This document shows positions 8,598-16,105 of a stretch of 43,228 bases of DNA, piece by piece (within the stretch, counting starts at the first letter, position 1; each line of letters begins with the position of its first letter). Origin of the DNA: Pirellulaceae bacterium (GTDB lineage Bacteria > Planctomycetota > Planctomycetia > Pirellulales > Pirellulaceae). A program made the translations under genes and the position numbers. The notes beneath the pieces are model-generated. The model saw only the letters and a list, made by a program, of their open reading frames with translations, searched no databases and was not told the origin of the DNA. The stretch is from NCBI GenBank assembly GCA_028280445.1, contig JANQLU010000055.1:1-43228 (forward strand), written 5' to 3'.

Positions 8598-9755
8598 TTA
8601 TTTTGTTACCAAACACTTCCGGCGAAATTCGTTGATCAAACTGATCTGGTTCAACCAAAGTGAAGCATCCGCTTTTGCTTCGTCGTGCGGACAGACTGGA
8701 CCAGCAAAGCCCGGAGGAATTTGGCTATATAATTCGACACCGCGTGGCGTATCCTCGTCATGATGATACTCGTATCCAGGAATAAACAAATCATCGTCGG
8801 CTGTCACATCGATGGTCCGAACACCGTAGCTGGATAACTGTGTGGTTGTCGCCTGGGGTGGAAATAGCCACACGTGTCTGGGAGCAGCAATAAAAAAATA
8901 TTGAATCAATTGGTTGGTTGACAGTATCCGAAATCGTTTCAGTTTTCCGCCATAAAGTTTGCTCTGCGAAAAACTGCGTTCGAGAATTGCGGTTTGAGAA
9001 AAATCCGGCTCAAAGCCCGGCACAATTTTCAACGATGTCGGGTCGTTTTTACGTTTAAAAAACGCGATGGGTTTTCCTCGATGAATGAGATTTCGTTTGT
9101 TTTTCTGTGCAGCGATGCGTTGCCGATTAAAATCTGCATAAGGCGGAATACGATTCGGAGGACTTTGTCGCAAAACCAATTCCAAAAGCCCTGCGCCATT
9201 GCCACGGCGTTTTGCCAACGATAATAATTGTTCCAATGCTGTCTGCATTTCCAACGGAAGATCGGTCGTCGCCTCAATCGACTCGATCTGTTCATAGCCA
9301 TCGATTTCCATTCGCTTGACGTCGCCTTTGCCAACCCAAATTTCGCCATCTTCGACTGAAAAATGTGATGCGGATCGCCAGGCCAGGGAGACATCTTTGT
9401 AAATGATTCGCGGGTAGCATCTCAGTCGGCTGGCACTGGTTTGTTTCTGGCCTGTCACCGGCTGAACAATGTATGCCAAGTAAAACCGCAGCTCTGGAAT
9501 TTGCTTGACATCGGTTAAATAGAACGTCGTGTCAAACAATTCCAATTTGTACTTTGGCAAATGTTTTTTCAAAAACGAATTCGCATCGTGCCGAGCCAAT
9601 CCTGCAATGACAACGGGATGGTTTTCGATCACCTGTGAAAACTCACGGCGCACTTGGCGCACGGTGAGATCGGTTCGCTCAATACTTGGGATAATCTTAC
9701 AAGGGATTCGAGATGTCACGTTTCGGGAGTGGTTGAATCTCACATTAAAAGCCAC
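8598..9755 (-). CDS. Conserved-looking protein of unknown function
   Basis: Up to 385 aa, no signal peptide or membrane segment. I do not recognise the family. The N-terminal part is beta-rich with basic residues. The last 70 residues contain a polar, aromatic stretch (YEYHHDEDTPRGVELYSQ, then PPGFAGPVCPHDEAKAD) that looks conserved in style and could hold a metal or active site, but this is speculation. No ATG occurs in the first 150 codons, so the start must be a GTG. I give the most upstream one; GTGs 4, 12 and 32 codons later are alternatives, so the N-terminus is uncertain. The gene ends towards the composite repeat block and is followed on its own strand by nothing related. Confidence 0.6.
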   Translation of the reverse strand: MAFNVRFNHSRNVTSRIPCKIIPSIERTDLTVRQVRREFSQVIENHPVVIAGLARHDANSFLKKHLPKYKLELFDTTFYLTDVKQIPELRFYLAYIVQPVTGQKQTSASRLRCYPRIIYKDVSLAWRSASHFSVEDGEIWVGKGDVKRMEIDGYEQIESIEATTDLPLEMQTALEQLLSLAKRRGNGAGLLELVLRQSPPNRIPPYADFNRQRIAAQKNKRNLIHRGKPIAFFKRKNDPTSLKIVPGFEPDFSQTAILERSFSQSKLYGGKLKRFRILSTNQLIQYFFIAAPRHVWLFPPQATTTQLSSYGVRTIDVTADDDLFIPGYEYHHDEDTPRGVELYSQIPPGFAGPVCPHDEAKADASLWLNQISLINEFRRKCLVTK

Positions 9756-9864
9756 ATTCTCGCTTACTTCATTCCTATTGATAAGGTCCAGCGCACAAAC
9801 ATGGTGTTTGTACGAATTTCTGTGTCGTTTTTAGTGAGTGCGATCAGCGACCCGCAACGTTACA

Positions 9865-10326
9865 TCAACCCAATGATCCGTAGCAGTCGAGCAGCTCGTT
9901 TCGCCATTGCTCGATGACAAATCGTATTTTCGGTTGCGGCAATTTGTAATGACATTTGGGTTCACGGACCAAACAACTCTCATTTTCCGCGTTAAAAGAA
10001 AGTTTTTCTTCGATCACTTTCAAATTCGCCAGTGCGTTGTCCAGCGCGTCCTCGGCATAGACACTCAACCCTTGCCGCAATTGGTTTTGAGCCAAATGAA
10101 TTGCCAAACTCGCGGCGTCCAAGTCCTCTTGAATTTCATCTGGGGAAAAATTGGGGACAGGACCGTCTTCGGAAATCGCGCAAAGCTCTTCACGGATAAC
10201 GCGGATGCCTCGCGGAGCATCGATGCCGAGTTGCGTTTTTTTCGCTGACAGGCTGACCACTTCAATTGAAATACCCAGTGCTGGAAACAAAATTTTTTCT
10301 TTGAGTCGACGAGATAAAACGAGCAT
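9865..10326 (-). CDS. csrA: CsrA-family RNA-binding regulator with a long C-terminal extension
   Basis: The N-terminal 55 residues are a full CsrA domain. It begins MLVLSRRLKEKI, and the C-terminal strand GIRVIREEL carries the arginine equivalent to the RNA-contacting Arg44 of E. coli CsrA. Typical CsrA binds GGA motifs in mRNA leaders and blocks translation. Most CsrA proteins are 60-75 aa; this one is 153 aa, with about 95 extra residues that are acidic and helical (FSPDEIQEDLDAASLAIHL...) and then basic. Two ATGs are adjacent (10329 and 10326). The second gives MLVL and sits 7 nt from AAAGGA, so I chose it. The extension could be a partner-binding or autoregulatory module (inference). Confidence 0.85.
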   Translation of the reverse strand: MLVLSRRLKEKILFPALGISIEVVSLSAKKTQLGIDAPRGIRVIREELCAISEDGPVPNFSPDEIQEDLDAASLAIHLAQNQLRQGLSVYAEDALDNALANLKVIEEKLSFNAENESCLVREPKCHYKLPQPKIRFVIEQWRNELLDCYGSLG

Positions 10327-10439
10327 CATTTTTCCTTTCTCAAATCAGGTTGGCGAATGCCGTATTCGAAGTGACACGGAGCACCGTGCATTTGCGCGAG
10401 GAACATCTTGTTCGTTAGAATCTCGCATCACAACCCGAC

Positions 10440-10483
10440 GCGAGTGGTTTGCGCTGTCAAGCCACTCGCTGGCGCTTCGTGCT
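10440..10483. repeat. Dispersed palindromic repeat, family D (copy 1)
   Basis: GCGAGTGG (10440-10447) and CCACTCGC (10462-10469) form an 8-bp stem, followed by TGGCGCTTCGTGCT. A related arrangement with the CGCTTCGTGCT and AGCGAGTGG elements is at 38952-39003. It lies in the 384-bp gap between the csrA-like gene and the aquaporin gene; the rest of that gap shows nothing else I can name. Confidence 0.7.
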
Positions 10484-10713
10484 TGTATCAATCGCAAACG
10501 ATTGCCCCATAAATATTTGAAGCAAACATGAATTTTCCCCTCGCACGCCTGGGTGTAATGCAAAATCCTATCTCGCTGCAAGAAGAGTTCATCTCTCGGC
10601 CGTTTATTGTGTCAGCTCAACCATGTTCGTCAACCAACGATAGTGAACATTTTTCTACCTTGTCCACAACATGGAATGCAGAGGTCGTTTTTCGCTCGTA
10701 ACGCGTGACGTAA

Positions 10714-11457
10714 TCAGGAACTTGGCAGGGCCTGACTATCAGATTCCGATTTCTTCGAAAGCTTTAGCTCGCTCAAGTGCTGGAGGTGATAAACCAAAGC
10801 TGCGACGACTGCACCGGCGAAGGGCCCTGCCAAGTAAATCCAAAAATGTGAAAAACTGCCAACAGCAACTTTGGCTTTTTCAGCGTCAACAGGTGTCGAA
10901 TCGGCGACACCAGAAAGCATGTTTGCGAGAATTGGCCCACACCCAACGGCCGGATTGTAGGCTCCGCCTGAAATTCCCCCACCGACAAATGCCGCGACCA
11001 AGATCGTGAAGCCGATTGCCAAACCGTAATAAGAGTTGCCTTCAGTCTTGGGGCTCGTTGCCACATTGAGCACCACCAACACCAAAGCGAATGTAAATAT
11101 TGCTTCATTCACCACGGCGTTGGCCAACGGTACTCCGTCACTGGGTGCCGGTAACAACAGATCACCGCCAGCCAACCAACCGGCGCAAAATGTCGCAACG
11201 ACCGCGCCCAAAAATTGACAAAGCATGTACGGTAGGGCATCGAGCAACGAACATTTGCCACGCAACAAAACACCGAGAGTGACCGCTGGGTTGTAATGCG
11301 CTCCAGAAATGTGACCTCCCATATAGACCATCAACATCAATACAGACCCGATCGCTATCGGCGCCACGACTGCCGCATTTTCCAACCGCACTGCCAAGGC
11401 GATTGTCAAAACCAAGAAAAACGTCCCAATAAATTCGGTCAGATACTTGCCTACCAC
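10714..11457 (-). CDS. MIP-family channel (aquaporin-like)
   Basis: Six-helix membrane channel of the aquaporin/glycerol facilitator family, about 247 aa from GTG 11457 (VVGKYLTEFIGTFFLVL). The frame extends to 11652, but the added N-terminus lacks family character, and AAAGGG precedes this GTG. The two pore half-helices carry the NPA motifs HYNPAVTLG and AYNPAVGCGP. In most members the second NPA is followed by Arg, which forms the aromatic/arginine selectivity filter. Here it is Val, so the pore should be less cation-repelling and its permeant is uncertain (water, glycerol, ammonia or other small neutral solutes). It is divergent from the DUF1080 gene. Confidence 0.85.
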   Translation of the reverse strand: MVGKYLTEFIGTFFLVLTIALAVRLENAAVVAPIAIGSVLMLMVYMGGHISGAHYNPAVTLGVLLRGKCSLLDALPYMLCQFLGAVVATFCAGWLAGGDLLLPAPSDGVPLANAVVNEAIFTFALVLVVLNVATSPKTEGNSYYGLAIGFTILVAAFVGGGISGGAYNPAVGCGPILANMLSGVADSTPVDAEKAKVAVGSFSHFWIYLAGPFAGAVVAALVYHLQHLSELKLSKKSESDSQALPSS

Positions 11458-11705
11458 GGGTCGGTCGCCCTTTCTGCTCAGATAAGATGAGATGATTTGA
11501 GATGGAAGATGAGGGAGGGGGGAAACGCACCAATCGCGCCATGCTGGAAACAGCTTCATTTTCCGTGCCAATCGCAGCGCGAATTCACTAACATAAAAAA
11601 GCAACGAAAAAACCGGGACTTGGGCTCGTCCATGATTGACGTTTCGGTTCATTCAAACACAATTTCAGTCTCAATTTGAAACTGACGTATCAACCCGATA
11701 TTTCC

Positions 11706-12518
11706 ATGAAAAAAATCAAGACTTTGTTACTCGCACCGTTGCTCGCCGTTGTTTCACTCAATCAATATGCTGCTAGCCAAAATCAAATCAATTTGTTGGC
11801 CAGTAATGATTTGAGCCAATTCGTTGCTGCCAATGGCAAGCCCGTTACACGTCAAGGCTGGACAGTTTCTGACGGCGTTTTACACCACACCAAACGTGGT
11901 GGGAATCTTTTTTTTCGAAAGCAGGTCACCGATTTCAGTTTGAGTTTTGATTTCAAAGTTGTGAAACGAGGGAACAGCGGTATCAAATATCGTGTCGCCA
12001 AATACAACAACAAACACTGGCTCGGTTGCGAATACCAAATTCAAGACGATGGCAATCGGTTATTTCATAAACATGCAACCGGCTCGCTGTACGCCGTTTA
12101 TGAGCCCACAAAAACGAAACAGCAGAATCCGACGGGCCAGTGGAACAGCGGAAAAATTATCGTGCAAGGAAACCGTATCCAACATTGGCTCAATGGCATT
12201 TTGATTGTCGACGCGCTGGCTGGAAGTGCCGATTGGAATGGCCGTGTTGCCAAAAGCAAGTTTCAACCTTACACCGGCTGGGGGCAAAACCCGTCGGGAC
12301 GGATCATGATTCAAGATCACGGATCTGAGGTTTGGTACAAAAATATGGTGCTGACAAAATTACCGTCGCCCGCTCCTGAACCGATGATCAGCCACGGTTG
12401 TTGTCCGAATCAGAATGGCTGCTGCCAGTCCACTACGTTCTACCCAAACTGCTATCGGTTTCGACGTGCAGTAATCTCCTTGCCTCGCTGTTGCCGCTGG
12501 CGAAGATTCTGTCGATAA
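11706..12518 (+). CDS. Exported DUF1080 (3-keto-disaccharide hydrolase-type) protein with odd Cys-rich tail
   Basis: 270 aa from ATG 11706 (the open frame starts 10 codons earlier). MKKIKTLLLAPLLAVVSLNQ is a signal peptide. Residues about 30-215 are a DUF1080 concanavalin-like beta sandwich, with LFFRKQVTDFSLSFDFKV, GNSGIKYRV and GCEYQIQDDG as recognisable segments. DUF1080 members are carbohydrate-binding or 3-keto-glycoside hydrolases and are very numerous in planctomycetes. After the domain (VWYKNMVLTKL) comes a tail of about 50 residues with nine cysteines and many arginines (CCRWRRFCR at the end), unlike the rest of the protein. It may be a metal-binding or disulfide tail, or the product of a frameshift. 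Confidence 0.8.
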   Translation: MKKIKTLLLAPLLAVVSLNQYAASQNQINLLASNDLSQFVAANGKPVTRQGWTVSDGVLHHTKRGGNLFFRKQVTDFSLSFDFKVVKRGNSGIKYRVAKYNNKHWLGCEYQIQDDGNRLFHKHATGSLYAVYEPTKTKQQNPTGQWNSGKIIVQGNRIQHWLNGILIVDALAGSADWNGRVAKSKFQPYTGWGQNPSGRIMIQDHGSEVWYKNMVLTKLPSPAPEPMISHGCCPNQNGCCQSTTFYPNCYRFRRAVISLPRCCRWRRFCR

Positions 12519-12573
12519 CGTCTGTGATTAACACACGCTGCTGAGTGCTCAGTCCTTTTTTAAACCGCGGAGC

Positions 12574-12696
12574 GGGTGCCACTGGCCCCAGCCAGTGCTG
12601 AGGTACATATCACCCGCAACAACGTCATGAATTGAATTTGATCTCAGTGCTTGATGCCAAGGAAACCGCAATCACTGGCTGGGGCCAGTGCCACCC
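12574..12696. repeat. REPIN-like inverted pair, family B (copy 1)
   Basis: Two 24-bp arms, 12574-12597 (GGGTGCCACTGGCCCC...) and 12673-12696 (its inverse with one mismatch), are 75 bp apart. Each arm is itself a small hairpin, CACTGGC TGGG GCCAGTG. A second pair with the same architecture is at 42874-42988. Paired, inverted, self-palindromic units of this kind resemble REPINs. The pair sits between the DUF1080 gene and the 3' end of fusA. Confidence 0.85.
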
Positions 12697-12798
12697 AATT
12701 GACGCCCAAACCTAAGAAACCAACGACGCAACAACGAAAATCGCTCAAAAAACAGAGATGCTATTTCGTTACCAGCGTTGCGTGGCACCCAATTCGGT

Positions 12799-14889
12799 TT
12801 AGATGGCAAATTGCTGACCGATTTCAGGCGGCGCTGGCTCGTAGTGTAGTGGTTCGAGCGAAGATCCTGCGCGGCCTTGGCTGAGAGATCGCAAGGCACC
12901 GGAATAGCCAAATAATTCCGCCAGCGGTGCGTGAGCTTCGATGAATGTCGTGCCGCTGTGATTGTCGGTGTTGACAATTTTGGCGCGTCGTTGGGCCAGA
13001 TCGTTGGCAAAATCTCCGTAATATTCATCGGGAGTTGTGATGCTGAGTTTCATGATCGGTTCTAATAAAACCGGGCCTCCCTGACGGAGTGCAGATTCAA
13101 ACGCTTCGCCGGCCGCGATGCTCATTGCCATTTCGTTCGAGCCTTCCTCCGCCAACTCGACGCCTGTGACGGTGACGCGAATGCCGGTCAATGGAAAACT
13201 GCCAATCAGACCGCCCCCCTGCCCTCGCGCTTTGAGTTCTTCCAGAACGGCCTCGCTGAGAACGGGCGTCAAAACTCCCGCCGGAATCTTGTTGACAATT
13301 TCGACACCCGACTCAATTGACTCATCATGTTCCATGGTCAGCGTCACTTTGCCAAACAGTTGTTGTCCAGCAACCATCCGATGACACTCGCCAGTAACCG
13401 CAACGGTTTGAGAGATCGTTTCACGATACGACACGCGCGGTTTATGAACCTTGACATCCAGATTGTAATCTCGGAGCAATTTGTTTTTGATGACTTCCAG
13501 GTGCAATTCGCCCATACCGGCAATCAACGTCTGACCGGTATCTTCGTTTTCATCGGCCCGAAAAGTGGGGTCCTGACGTTTCAACATTTCCAAAACGTCT
13601 GCCAGTTTTTTTCGCTCTGCCGTACTTTCTGGCTCAATCGCCATTTCGATCACGGTTTCTGGAAACTCGATCGCTTCTAATAAAATGGGAGCTTTTTGAT
13701 CACACAGCGTGTCGCCTGTAACCGCGAAACGAGGCCCAATGATGCCGACGATTTCACCGGTCGAGACGAAATCGATCTGTCCATCACGATCTTTTTTCGT
13801 GGCATGGATTTGCCAGAGTTGGGCGGCGTTTTCTTTTTTGTCTTTGCCCGGACAATAGACACGCGTATTTGCCTTCAACTCGCCGGAGTAGATTCGAACC
13901 CAGTATGTGTCACCCGTTTTTGCCGGCAGCACTTTGAAAACCAAACCGCAAAATGGTTCGTCCGGTGAAGGTTTGCGAGATTCGACTTTTTCTGTTTTCC
14001 GCGGGTTTACACCTTCGACGGGCGGTCGGTCGATGGGGCTGGGCAAATAATATTTGACACTGTCCAACACGCCCTGGACGCCGATTCCATGCAATGCCGA
14101 GCCGCACACAACCGGCTGAATCATTTGTGCCAAAGTCGCTTTGCGGATCACATCGCGAATCATCTCATTGGGAATTGGTTTTTCCTCCAACGCCAATTCC
14201 ATCATTTCATCACTGAACTCGACCAACACATCGATCATCTGGCTGCGGGCGAATTGCGCTTTTTCGACGAGTTCATCTGGAATGCTGGTTTCCTTCAACG
14301 TCTTTCCTTCGTCGCTGAAGTTTTGCAATTTCATTTTGATCAAATCGATAATGCCGCAAAACGGATCGTCGACGTGTGGCGGTCCCATGCCCACAGGCAT
14401 CTGAATCGGAACTGGATTTGCTTTTTCGCCAAGTCGGTCGCGAATTTCATTCACCACGCGCTCGAAATCTGCGCCTTCACGATCGAGTTTATTGATAAAA
14501 GCAACGCGGGGTACTTTGTAACGATCGGCCTGCCGCCAAACCGTTTCACTTTGCGCTTCGACGCCTTCGCGAGCGCTGAAAACAATGACCGCACCATCCA
14601 GAACGCGCAAACTGCGTTCGACCTCGGCGGTAAAATCGACGTGGCCCGGAGTGTCGATCAGGTTGATATGCACATCTTTCCAGTCGAACGTCACACAGGC
14701 GGAGTAAATTGTAATACCGCGATTCTGTTCTTCGGAGTCGTCGTCAGTTGTCGTATTTCCATCATCGACCTTGCCAAACCGATGTTTCGCTCCACTGAGG
14801 AACAACATGCGCTCGGTAACCGTCGTCTTGCCCGCGTCGATATGGGCAATGATGCCGATGTTGCGAATGAGGTGAAGTTTTCGAGCCAT
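12799..14889 (-). CDS. fusA: Translation elongation factor G
   Basis: 696-aa GTPase that drives ribosomal translocation. G1 is AHIDAGKTTVTER, the switch I motif EEQNRGITIYSACVTF, G3 DTPGHVDF and G4 NKLD, followed by domains II-V (e.g. GMGELHLEV in domain III). The switch I wording (RGITIYSACVTFDW) differs from the common RGITITSAATT, and I cannot tell from sequence whether this corresponds to the canonical EF-G or an EF-G paralogue subfamily. Its position as last gene after rpsL-rpsG is that of the classical str operon. The ATG is separated from rpsG by 141 bp. Confidence 0.95.
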   Translation of the reverse strand: MARKLHLIRNIGIIAHIDAGKTTVTERMLFLSGAKHRFGKVDDGNTTTDDDSEEQNRGITIYSACVTFDWKDVHINLIDTPGHVDFTAEVERSLRVLDGAVIVFSAREGVEAQSETVWRQADRYKVPRVAFINKLDREGADFERVVNEIRDRLGEKANPVPIQMPVGMGPPHVDDPFCGIIDLIKMKLQNFSDEGKTLKETSIPDELVEKAQFARSQMIDVLVEFSDEMMELALEEKPIPNEMIRDVIRKATLAQMIQPVVCGSALHGIGVQGVLDSVKYYLPSPIDRPPVEGVNPRKTEKVESRKPSPDEPFCGLVFKVLPAKTGDTYWVRIYSGELKANTRVYCPGKDKKENAAQLWQIHATKKDRDGQIDFVSTGEIVGIIGPRFAVTGDTLCDQKAPILLEAIEFPETVIEMAIEPESTAERKKLADVLEMLKRQDPTFRADENEDTGQTLIAGMGELHLEVIKNKLLRDYNLDVKVHKPRVSYRETISQTVAVTGECHRMVAGQQLFGKVTLTMEHDESIESGVEIVNKIPAGVLTPVLSEAVLEELKARGQGGGLIGSFPLTGIRVTVTGVELAEEGSNEMAMSIAAGEAFESALRQGGPVLLEPIMKLSITTPDEYYGDFANDLAQRRAKIVNTDNHSGTTFIEAHAPLAELFGYSGALRSLSQGRAGSSLEPLHYEPAPPEIGQQFAI

Positions 14890-15030
14890 GGAACTGTTCC
14901 GCGTCGGATTTACCGAGATTGAGAATTTGGATTATATATTGGATGTCGTCGCGCGTTGACCAGTTGTTTGGCTCGGCGCATAAAACAACCGCGTAACGAC
15001 AAACGACACGCGGTTGACTAAAATGTTCGA

Positions 15031-15501
15031 TTACCAAGCAAAGTGTGCAAAAGCCTTGTTGGCCTCCGCCATGCGGTGAGTATTTTCACGTTTGGTCATC
15101 GCAGCACCCTCTTTGTTGTAGGCGGCAACGATTTCGTCAGCCAGTTTCAAGTGCGTGGGGCGACCTTTTTTGTCGCGAATCGCGGCCAAAACCCAACGAA
15201 TTGCCAACGATTGCTGCCGGGTACGACTGACCTGCATCGGCACCTGGTACGACGCACCACCAACACGTTTCGAACGAACCTCGATTTGTGGTTTGATATT
15301 TTCAATGGCCTGCGTGAAAACCTCGATCGGCTCAGCATCTTTGACGCGCTTGCTAATTTCTTCGAGCGCGTTGTAAAAAACGGTTTGAGCTGTGGTTTTT
15401 TTTCCATCCCACATCAAACAGTTGATAAATTTGCTGGCCAAAATGGAATCAAATTTTGGATCGCCTTTGAGTTGTGTTCTACTGGAAGTAATACGTCCCA
15501 T
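15031..15501 (-). CDS. rpsG: 30S ribosomal protein S7
   Basis: 156 aa, full length for the family. S7 nucleates assembly of the 30S head by binding 16S rRNA. The segments [29 protein letters not shown] and [18 protein letters not shown] are diagnostic. It lies 38 bp after rpsL and 141 bp before fusA in the str arrangement. No anomalies. Confidence 0.97.
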   Translation of the reverse strand: MGRITSSRTQLKGDPKFDSILASKFINCLMWDGKKTTAQTVFYNALEEISKRVKDAEPIEVFTQAIENIKPQIEVRSKRVGGASYQVPMQVSRTRQQSLAIRWVLAAIRDKKGRPTHLKLADEIVAAYNKEGAAMTKRENTHRMAEANKAFAHFAW

Positions 15502-15539
15502 GATTACCGATTCGTTTTTTTGAATGTTAGATTTTTAGT

Positions 15540-15908
15540 TTATGATTTTTTCGCACCGTAACGGCTGCGAGATTGTTTTCGGTTTTCGACGCCCAACGTA
15601 TCTTGAGCACCTCGAACGACCTGATAACGAACACCAGGCAAGTCGCGAACACGTCCACCACGCACGAGAACAATCGAGTGTTCCTGCAAATTGTGACCTT
15701 CACCGGGAATATAAACGGTGACTTCTTTTCCGTTGGACAAACGAACACGAGTAATTTTCCGCAACGCCGAGTTTGGTTTTTTCGGCGTCATGGTACGAAC
15801 CTGCAAACAGACTCCCTGTTTCTGTGGACATTTTTCCAAAACAGGTGCTTTTGTAAATTTGCGTTTTTGCTTGCGTCGCTTGCGAACGAGTTGATTAATT
15901 GTTGGCAC
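15540..15908 (-). CDS. rpsL: 30S ribosomal protein S12
   Basis: 122 aa, full length. S12 monitors decoding in the A site. [12 protein letters not shown] begins the protein and [11 protein letters not shown] and [12 protein letters not shown] are the two loops in which streptomycin-resistance changes occur in other bacteria. Both have wild-type sequence here. It is the first gene of the str cluster and is preceded by a terminator-like hairpin and a candidate promoter. Confidence 0.97.
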   Translation of the reverse strand: MPTINQLVRKRRKQKRKFTKAPVLEKCPQKQGVCLQVRTMTPKKPNSALRKITRVRLSNGKEVTVYIPGEGHNLQEHSIVLVRGGRVRDLPGVRYQVVRGAQDTLGVENRKQSRSRYGAKKS

Positions 15909-15944
15909 GGTAATTCACTATTTGAGTGTCGTTCTCTATGTCGT

Positions 15945-15977
15945 TAAAAAATGGCGCACAAAAATTTGGAGCGCCAT
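15945..15977 (-). terminator. Intrinsic terminator or attenuator between rpoC and rpsL
   Basis: On the minus strand ATGGCGC (15977-15971) pairs with GCGCCAT (15957-15951) around a 13-nt loop and is followed directly by a T-run. It lies 128 bp after the rpoC stop and 37 bp before rpsL. It may end the rpoBC transcript, or attenuate str transcription started at the candidate promoter just upstream. Confidence 0.75.
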
Positions 15978-16009
15978 CTCACTAAATTTCGTATTTTTTG
16001 AAGCTGTTA

Positions 16010-16037
16010 AGGGTATCGGTTTGGCCGAAAGTGTCAA
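16010..16037 (-). promoter_or_regulatory. Candidate sigma-70 promoter for rpsL-rpsG-fusA
   Basis: A perfect -35 hexamer TTGACA (16037-16032) is followed after 16 bp by TACCCT (16015-16010), a weak -10. It lies in the 197-bp gap between rpoC and rpsL and upstream of the terminator-like hairpin, so a transcript from here would have an attenuable leader. Confidence 0.45.
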
Positions 16038-16105
16038 CCGCTAATTCCTCCTTCGAATCAGCCGTTGACTCCCTCAACATGCTTGCATTGGGGGTTTTCG
16101 GCAAT

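Noticed and set aside
12574..12696. CRISPR-like direct repeats
   Set aside because: Units occur as single inverted pairs with one spacer and no array or cas genes; palindromic REPIN-like repeats fit better.
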